Origin: Pseudoalteromonas sp. UG3-2
Lineage (GTDB): Bacteria; Pseudomonadota; Gammaproteobacteria; Enterobacterales; Alteromonadaceae
DNA length: 64,000 nucleotides
Assembly: GCF_037120705.1 (NCBI RefSeq)
Contig: NZ_JAWLJU010000002.1
Span: 1,736,001 to 1,800,000 of the forward strand
Reading direction: 5' to 3'
Shown: one piece after another, positions 58,790-64,000 of the stretch
Layout of the letters: each line of letters begins with the position of its first letter
Position numbering within the stretch: the first letter of the stretch is position 1
Notes under the pieces: generated by a model
Database searches by the model: none
Told to the model about the DNA's origin: nothing
Seen by the model: only the letters and a program-made list of their open reading frames with translations
Translations under genes and position numbers: made by a program

Positions 58790-60136
58790 ATGATGTTGCA
58801 GATCACACTATTTAACGCCCGCCCGCGCTGGCTAAAGGATGCCCAAGGTTTCGGCTTTGTCCTGTTCGCCGCGACCAGTGCGTTTATGACTTACTTTTGT
58901 ATGTACGCCTTTCGTAAGCCATTTTCGGTCAATACCTATGAAGCCTTTGATGACCCGAGCTGGGTTGTTAGCTTTAAAATTGCCCTGATCCTATCGCAAG
59001 TGTTTGGCTACCTATGCGCGAAATTTATCGGCGTTAAAGTGATTGCTGAAGTGCAGCATCATTATCGCGGCCGTGCAATTTTAGGCATGATTTTAACTGC
59101 TGAGATTGCACTGGTGCTATTTGCCATCACCCCCACGGGCTGGAATCTGGTTTGGCTGTTTGCCAATGGCCTCTCCCTTGGCATGATCTGGGGGCTGGTT
59201 TTTAGCTTTTTAGAAGGTCGTAAAACCACCGAAATCTTAGGTGCGGTACTTAGCGTGACTTTTATTCTTGCCTCTGGGTTGGTTAGAACTGTGGGCAAAT
59301 GGCTGGTGACCGAGCTCAACGTGCCTGAACTTTGGATGCCGGCAGCAACCGGAGCGATTTTTCTGCCGCTGCTTGTACTCAGCGTAGCTTGTCTTAATAG
59401 TATTCCTGAGCCCACACAAGAGGATGAGCAATTACGACAAAAGCGCGCGCCAATGGATGGTAAGGCAAGACTGGCGTTTTTTAAACAGTACTGGTTTGGA
59501 ATAACCGTACTGGTGCTTAGCTTTTTACTCTTTACTGGCTTTCGTGACTTTAGAGATAACTTCTCAGCCGAGATCTGGCAGGCCTTAGGATATGGGCAAG
59601 AGCCCGCGATTTTTGCTTATGCCGGGATCCGCATCGCCTTTATCGTACTCATTGCGCTTGCCGCTTTGGTATTAATTAAAAATAACCGTATCGCATTTTT
59701 TGCCAATCATGGCTTTGTTTTACTCGGGGCTTTACTGCTGGCTGGCAGCACCTATTTATACCAGATCCAAAGTCTCGATCCTAAAACGTGGATGGTACTG
59801 CTGGGAGCTGGTCTTTATATCAGTTATATCCCCTATAACTGCCTTTTGTTTGACCGCATGATCTCAGCGGTTGGCTCAACTGCGAACGCCGGTTTTTTGA
59901 TTTATCTGGCGGATTCGGCGGGCTACATCGGCTCTGTGGGCATTTTGCTTTATAAAACCTTTGCCACACCGGAGCTCAGTTGGCTGCACTTTTTTACCAT
60001 GGCTTGCTACTGGGTAGCGTTTATCGCAAGCGCCCTGGTCCTGAGCTCAATTATTTACTTTGCCGTGAAATTAAAGCGACCACGTAAGGCGTCAACGCAA
60101 GTAAGCACCACGGCACTATCATCACATATTTCCTAG
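58790..60136 (+). CDS. DUF5690 family MFS-like inner-membrane transporter
   Basis: The 448-residue protein has about 12 membrane helices in the MFS pattern. The blocks TYFCMYAFRKPFSV, KFIGVKVIAEVQHHYRGR, GMIWGLVFSFLEGRKTTE and FRDFRDNFSAEIWQALGYG match the DUF5690 family as I remember it, whose function is not established. The cluster has no ABC transporter, so this protein is the only candidate for carrying the phosphonate across the inner membrane. A GAGGATCCT site precedes the ATG; a second ATG follows at once. It ends 17 bp before phnX. Confidence 0.82.
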   Translation: MMLQITLFNARPRWLKDAQGFGFVLFAATSAFMTYFCMYAFRKPFSVNTYEAFDDPSWVVSFKIALILSQVFGYLCAKFIGVKVIAEVQHHYRGRAILGMILTAEIALVLFAITPTGWNLVWLFANGLSLGMIWGLVFSFLEGRKTTEILGAVLSVTFILASGLVRTVGKWLVTELNVPELWMPAATGAIFLPLLVLSVACLNSIPEPTQEDEQLRQKRAPMDGKARLAFFKQYWFGITVLVLSFLLFTGFRDFRDNFSAEIWQALGYGQEPAIFAYAGIRIAFIVLIALAALVLIKNNRIAFFANHGFVLLGALLLAGSTYLYQIQSLDPKTWMVLLGAGLYISYIPYNCLLFDRMISAVGSTANAGFLIYLADSAGYIGSVGILLYKTFATPELSWLHFFTMACYWVAFIASALVLSSIIYFAVKLKRPRKASTQVSTTALSSHIS

Positions 60137-60153
60137 CTAGGAGTCTTAGCAAC

Positions 60154-60963
60154 ATGAAACACATTGAAGCGTTAATTTTGGATTGGGCTGGTACTGTGGT
60201 CGACTATGGTTCGATTGCCCCCACCAGCATTTTTGTTGAAGCATTTAAGCAGGCGTATCAATTTGATATTTCCTTAGCTGAAGCGCGCGGCCCGATGGGT
60301 ATGGGCAAATGGGATCACATTAATACCTTGCTGCAAATGGACAGCGTCCGCACCCGCTGGATAACGCAATTTGGTCAGGCACCGAGTGCGGCAGATGTTG
60401 ACCATATTTATCAAACCTTTATGCCACTTCAGCAAGCAAAAGTCGCCGACCGAGCAGCCCCCATTCCGGGCGTACTTGCGGTGATCAAACGTTTGCAACA
60501 ACAAGGCGTTAAGATTGGCAGTTGCTCTGGGTATCCCAAGCCGGTGATGGACGTACTAGTGCCTGCCGCTGCCGATTATGGTTACCAGCCAGATTGTGTG
60601 GTTGCCAGTGATGAGTGCGTGGCTGGCTCTCGCCCTGGCCCTTGGATGGCGCTAGAAAACGTACAACAACTTGGAATAAATCGCGTATCAGGATGCGTAA
60701 AAGTCGATGATTCCGCACCGGGAATTAGCGAGGGGTTAAATGCCGGCATGTGGACCGTTGGACTTGCGTTAACGGGTAATGCGGTGGGGCTTAGCGAAGA
60801 AGAATGGACTGCGCTCAGTCACGAAGAGCAAAGAGCACGCTCACTGAGTGCCTATCAGCAGCTTGGCGAGGCCGGTGCGCATTATGTGATTGATTCACTT
60901 GCCGACATCGAAATGGTCTTGGTGGATATTTCTGCTCGTATCGCCCGTGGAGAGCGCCCGTAA
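60154..60963 (+). CDS. phnX: Phosphonoacetaldehyde hydrolase PhnX
   Basis: PhnX, a HAD-superfamily enzyme, breaks the C-P bond of phosphonoacetaldehyde to give acetaldehyde and phosphate. The opening block LDWAGTVVDYGS carries the Asp10 nucleophile and the Ala12 typical of this branch. RGPMGMGKWDH contains Lys52, the Schiff-base lysine that sets PhnX apart from other HAD proteins. Later blocks GSCSGYPKPVMDVL, DECVAGSRPGPWM and VKVDDSAPGISEG complete the fold. Length 269 is normal. It is coupled to the next gene by a TAATG overlap. Identification is strong. Confidence 0.95.
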   Translation: MKHIEALILDWAGTVVDYGSIAPTSIFVEAFKQAYQFDISLAEARGPMGMGKWDHINTLLQMDSVRTRWITQFGQAPSAADVDHIYQTFMPLQQAKVADRAAPIPGVLAVIKRLQQQGVKIGSCSGYPKPVMDVLVPAAADYGYQPDCVVASDECVAGSRPGPWMALENVQQLGINRVSGCVKVDDSAPGISEGLNAGMWTVGLALTGNAVGLSEEEWTALSHEEQRARSLSAYQQLGEAGAHYVIDSLADIEMVLVDISARIARGERP

Positions 60964-62381
60964 TGCGTTTTCAGCCTTTTTGGTTTGATGAAGCAATCAC
61001 TCAAACCGATATTGAAGCCGCAGCAAGCGCGCCGCCTCATGGCGCGTTGGATACCCAAGTTTGTATCATAGGTGGCGGCTTTACTGGCCTTTGGACAGCC
61101 ATAGCGCTGAAAAAGCAAAAACCTGAGCTGAATATCGCCATTATTGAAAAAGACCTCTGTGGACAAGGCGCCTCGGGGCGTAATGGTGGAGCTATGCTGA
61201 CATGGTCGACTAAATTTGCCAGCTTAATTAAAGAGTTTGGCTTAGAGCAAGCCTGCTTTTTAGTACGCCAGTCAGAGCAGGCCGTTCATGATATTAAAGC
61301 CTTTACCAGTAAACACGGGATTGAATGTGATTGCCGTGTTGATGGTGCTTACTATACGGCTTCAAATCACAGCCAGCGCAATGCCTTTGGCCCCATTATC
61401 ACCCTACTCGAGCAACACCAGCTTAATGCGTGGCAAAGACTGGATAAATCGCAGTTACAAGCAACCGGCTCTAATGCCAACCTTGCTGGAATTTACTCCC
61501 CCCACGGGGGTAGTGTTCAACCCGCCAAGCTTGTGCGTGGACTAATGAAGGTGGCAAAAACCCTTGGGGTCAAGGTATTTGAACACACCCGCTACCTAAA
61601 GCACCAAGGCCAAGACACACTAACCATTACCACAGACAAAGGCGAGATCAGAGCCAATCAGCTGGTGTTTGCCGTTAATGCTTGGCTGCCAAGCTTATTG
61701 CCGCAATTTTCTCGCAGCGTGGTGTTGGTTTCGAGCGATATGGCGATCACCACACCAGCACCTGAAAAGCTTACGACAATGGGGTTGAACCATGGTGCTC
61801 CGGTGATTGATGCACGTATTTTTGTGAATTACTACCGCACCACCTCATGCGGTCGATTAATGCTTGGCAAAGGCGGGAACTATTTTAGTTTCAATAACCA
61901 AGTGAGAGACACCTTTCACCGCGCTAGCCGTTATCAAGCCATTCTTGAGCGCTCATTTAGCCATTTCTTTGCACATCACCAGCTTGAGATAGAAAGAACC
62001 TGGACCGGCCCCTCAGACCGAAGTGTTTCTGGCATGCCTTTCTTTGGTCACTTAAATGGTCAAGCTAATGTCTTTTATGGCAGCGGCTACTCGGGCAACG
62101 GCGTAGTGCAGTCCTATTTAGGTGGGCAAATCTTAGCGAGTCTACTGCTTAACCAACAGAACGACTGGCGTCACTGCGCTTTAGTCAACCAAACGCTTAA
62201 ACAGTTCCCCGTCGAGCCATTTCGCACCGCGGGGGCTTTAATGGTGAGAAATGCCATTCGCCGTAAAGAAAACGCAGAAGATAACAATATGCCACCGCAT
62301 AAACTCGATGTTTGGCTAAGCAAGCTTAGTGGCAGCGCAGCTAAATTAGATCCGAACGTGAAGCAGGAGTATATAAAGTGA
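60963..62381 (+). CDS. FAD-dependent amine oxidoreductase (DAO family) paired with PhnX
   Basis: The 472-residue flavoenzyme has the N-terminal dinucleotide motif VCIIGGGFTGLWTAIAL (glycines at 37-42), the block CGQGASGRNGGAMLTW, and the C-terminal FAD/substrate block FYGSGYSGNGVVQSYLGG. This layout matches PuuB/GbuB-type amine oxidases. Because it overlaps phnX (TAATG) and no PhnW transaminase is present, I infer that it oxidises 2-aminoethylphosphonate or an N-methyl form to phosphonoacetaldehyde. I recall reports of FAD enzymes (named PbfC and PbfD) in phosphonate clusters with such activity. Substrate is not proven by sequence. Confidence 0.88.
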   Translation: MRFQPFWFDEAITQTDIEAAASAPPHGALDTQVCIIGGGFTGLWTAIALKKQKPELNIAIIEKDLCGQGASGRNGGAMLTWSTKFASLIKEFGLEQACFLVRQSEQAVHDIKAFTSKHGIECDCRVDGAYYTASNHSQRNAFGPIITLLEQHQLNAWQRLDKSQLQATGSNANLAGIYSPHGGSVQPAKLVRGLMKVAKTLGVKVFEHTRYLKHQGQDTLTITTDKGEIRANQLVFAVNAWLPSLLPQFSRSVVLVSSDMAITTPAPEKLTTMGLNHGAPVIDARIFVNYYRTTSCGRLMLGKGGNYFSFNNQVRDTFHRASRYQAILERSFSHFFAHHQLEIERTWTGPSDRSVSGMPFFGHLNGQANVFYGSGYSGNGVVQSYLGGQILASLLLNQQNDWRHCALVNQTLKQFPVEPFRTAGALMVRNAIRRKENAEDNNMPPHKLDVWLSKLSGSAAKLDPNVKQEYIK

Positions 62382-62491
62382 ATGCCATTATCGCGTTGCG
62401 CCGTTTTGATGATTTAGGAAAAGATCCGTGTTTAACCGTTTTACCTAGCAGTTATTGGTTTAGTCAGATAGAAGCCTATTTGGCGAGTTAG
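62378..62491 (+). CDS. 37-codon ORF translationally coupled to the FAD enzyme
   Basis: A GTG at 62378 overlaps the stop of the FAD gene (GTGA), and AGGAG lies about 9 bases before it. The frame runs 37 codons and ends at TAG 62489-62491, containing segments such as MNAIIALRRFDDLG and SSYWFSQIEAYLAS. The good ribosome site and 4-bp overlap argue for real translation. The product has no membrane helix or motif I recognise. It could be a small accessory protein, a truncated gene start, or chance. Then 80 bp separate it from the regulator gene. Confidence 0.45.
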   Translation: MNAIIALRRFDDLGKDPCLTVLPSSYWFSQIEAYLAS

Positions 62492-62572
62492 GCCAATCTG
62501 ATTTTACAAGTCATATTTATCCTGTCATAAAACGATAGTAAGCTTGTCACAAAAGGTTTTATCGACTCTATT

Positions 62573-63265
62573 ATGCTGCTTTATCAACGTATTCGAAACC
62601 ATATCCAAACGCTGCTAGCCGCTGGCAGCATGACGCCCGGTGCTAAATTGCCTTCAGAGCGTGCGCTGCAAGAAACATTTAGCTCAACACGGATCACCGT
62701 CCGTGAAGCCCTTGCACGACTAGAAGCCGAAGGACTTATCTTTAGCCAAAAGCGTCGCGGCTGGTTTGTCACGCCGGAAAAACTCAAATGGCATCCAGCT
62801 AAAAAAGTGAACTTTAACCACCTTGCCATTGAGCAGGGTTTTACGCCAACAACTCAAGTGGTAGCAATCAATCTTCCTTCCACTGCCCCTGAGTTTAGCG
62901 ACTCATATTTTGACGGCCAGCCGGTGTATGAATTAACCCGAGTACGCGCGTTAGATGGTCGCGCAATCATGATGGAACAGATCTATTGTGCAGCCGAACG
63001 TTTTGCCGACTTACATAACCAACCGCTGGATGGTTCTATCACAGAAGTGATGTCGACCCACTACCAAGTTGACGTCAGCTTTGAACAGTGCGTGATAAGC
63101 GTCACCGTGCTACCCGATGATGTTGCCGACAAATTAGAAAAGAACAACGGCGCACCTTGCTTAAAGGTACTGCGCGCCCGCTATGACGCCGAGCAAGCAT
63201 TGGTGGATTACAATATTGAATATTGGCTCCATGACGCCATCGAGATGATTGTTGAGGGCGTGTAA
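62573..63265 (+). CDS. GntR-family regulator with UTRA domain (PhnF/PhnR-like)
   Basis: The 230-residue protein has an N-terminal winged helix (KLPSERALQETFSSTRITVR and EALARLEAEGLIFSQ, residues 1-72) and a C-terminal UTRA ligand domain of the HutC type (about 85-228, with PVYELTRVRALDGRAIMMEQ). Regulators of this type often control phosphonate genes. It ends the cluster and probably represses the upstream operon until a phosphonate or its breakdown product binds. A palindrome before the receptor gene is its likely target. I see no copy of that palindrome before its own start. Confidence 0.9.
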   Translation: MLLYQRIRNHIQTLLAAGSMTPGAKLPSERALQETFSSTRITVREALARLEAEGLIFSQKRRGWFVTPEKLKWHPAKKVNFNHLAIEQGFTPTTQVVAINLPSTAPEFSDSYFDGQPVYELTRVRALDGRAIMMEQIYCAAERFADLHNQPLDGSITEVMSTHYQVDVSFEQCVISVTVLPDDVADKLEKNNGAPCLKVLRARYDAEQALVDYNIEYWLHDAIEMIVEGV

Positions 63266-63280
63266 CCCTCATACACGTAG

Positions 63281-63298
63281 GTCGTGCTTTAGCACGAC
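63281..63298 (+). terminator. Hairpin after the GntR gene
   Basis: GTCGTGCT and AGCACGAC form an 8-bp perfect stem with a 2-nt loop, 15 bp beyond the regulator stop. There is no T run. The motif resembles short palindromes that are dispersed in many gammaproteobacteria, so it may be a repeat as well as a transcript end. Confidence 0.5.
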
Positions 63299-63393
63299 AA
63301 CCTTTCCTATCACCTGCGGTTGTCCTATTTTAGAAATAGCGCTAAGTTTAAATTCGGTACTCCCACATTTGACAACTGCAAGGAACATCAAGA

Positions 63394-63474
63394 TGGCTAA
63401 TTTTAATGAGCGACTTAAAAGCCTAGATCTGAGCCGAATAACACAGTTACACTTTAGCCACAATGATGTTTAAA
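63394..63474 (+). CDS. Possible 26-codon small ORF
   Basis: ATG near 63394 follows AAGGAACATCAAG, a good ribosome site, and reads MANFNERLKSLDLSRITQLH and a few more residues to a TAA near 63472. It is short and resembles nothing I know. It may be the surviving start of a deleted gene, given that the DNA to the right is AT-rich and accessory in character. Weak support. Confidence 0.25.
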
Positions 63475-63549
63475 CGTGGGGCTTGATTGATAAAGTCAGT
63501 TGCGAATAACCCTCATTAGAAAACAAGATTGGAAATACGGAATTAGCTA

Positions 63550-64000
63550 ATGAAAAAAGTGCATGAATGGATTATGGCTCCTCACATGATAGAAACGTCC
63601 TATGCATACCTCTTATCGTCCAAATTGATGTGGCAACACAATATAACTGTTTCAATTGTTCACGCAGCACTATCGTTAGAAATATTGTTTAAAAGCTTTC
63701 ATGCTGAAGTATCCGGTAATGAAGGGCAAATAAACGAAAAATATAAATTAAAAACTGATGGTATCCTAAAAGGTAATGGCAAACATGATTTATTGAGCCT
63801 CTATGATTCACTACCAAAAGATATCAAGCGCTTGTTTGAAAGTGACTTTACTAGAGACATGCTTACAAAATACCGCAAAGTTTTTGTGGATAGTAGATAT
63901 GTTTATGAGAGGGGTGCTATTTCTGGGGGGTCAGATGCACTGGCATCAATTGCTGATAAGTTGATCAGAAAAACTGTTGAAATATACAAACAGCGTGGGT
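63550..64000 (+). CDS. Possible HEPN-like protein, N-terminal part
   Basis: The frame is open from ATG 63550 to the window edge (150 codons). It begins MKKVHEWIMAPHMIETSYAY and looks all-helical. The combination of VHAALSLEILFKSFHAE, KHDLLSLYDSLPKDI and KVFVDSRYVYERG resembles HEPN-type helical bundles, which are frequent in defence and toxin-antitoxin systems, but a clear R-x4-6-H catalytic motif is not visible. The DNA is more AT-rich than the phosphonate genes, suggesting transfer. The rest of the gene lies outside the window, so the family is uncertain. Confidence 0.45.
   Translation, partial: MKKVHEWIMAPHMIETSYAYLLSSKLMWQHNITVSIVHAALSLEILFKSFHAEVSGNEGQINEKYKLKTDGILKGNGKHDLLSLYDSLPKDIKRLFESDFTRDMLTKYRKVFVDSRYVYERGAISGGSDALASIADKLIRKTVEIYKQRG

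Overview
The window looks like chromosomal DNA of a marine gammaproteobacterium of the order Alteromonadales, most likely Pseudoalteromonas or a close relative. This is an inference from a complete gammaproteobacterial dcw cluster, a NagP/chitobiase locus with NagR-type operators, large TonB-dependent receptors and dispersed palindromic repeats. I could not run a database search.

Regions. (1) 1-15.9 kb is a surface-polysaccharide locus, mostly on the minus strand: a large SLBB export protein, Wzz, an O-antigen ligase/polymerase-like protein, GT2 and GT4 glycosyltransferases, a plus-strand WecG/TagA-type transferase, WecA, Ugd, RmlB, RmlA and a truncated flippase. It also carries remnants of IS3- and IS21-type transposases and long stretches without recognisable genes. 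(2) 16-17.9 kb holds a DUF481 outer-membrane protein, an MscS channel and tRNA-His(GTG). (3) 18.1-24.8 kb holds a NagP-like permease and a GH20 chitobiase, each preceded by a near-identical 18-bp operator, with a mosaic palindromic repeat cluster on each side; the two clusters are in opposite orientation. (4) 24.8-31.5 kb carries an M13 peptidase lipoprotein, mutT, secA and dciA. (5) 31.5-49.2 kb is the complete dcw cluster, transcribed leftwards as mraZ-rsmH-ftsL-ftsI-murE-murF-mraY-murD-ftsW-murG-murC-ddl-ftsQ-ftsA-ftsZ, followed by lpxC. It is headed by a promoter and four MraZ boxes spaced exactly 10 bp apart. (6) 49.5-55.7 kb has a Cache-like/PAS/GGDEF/EAL signalling protein, an alkaline phosphatase lipoprotein and a CPA1 antiporter. 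(7) 55.9-63.3 kb is a compact phosphonate locus: TonB receptor, DUF5690 transporter, PhnX, FAD amine oxidoreductase, a 37-codon coupled ORF and a GntR/UTRA regulator. (8) The right end opens an AT-rich gene for a possible HEPN-like protein.

The most interesting item is region 7. It encodes outer-membrane uptake, inner-membrane uptake, deamination, C-P cleavage and regulation, yet has neither the usual PhnW transaminase nor an ABC transporter. The FAD enzyme is the obvious candidate for making phosphonoacetaldehyde. A PhnF-like palindrome lies just upstream of the receptor.

A second theme is repeat biology. A 162-bp imperfect palindrome (three copies of exactly 162 bp plus two of 205 and 209 bp) sits at or very near gene 3' ends and in two cases supplies part or all of a stop codon.
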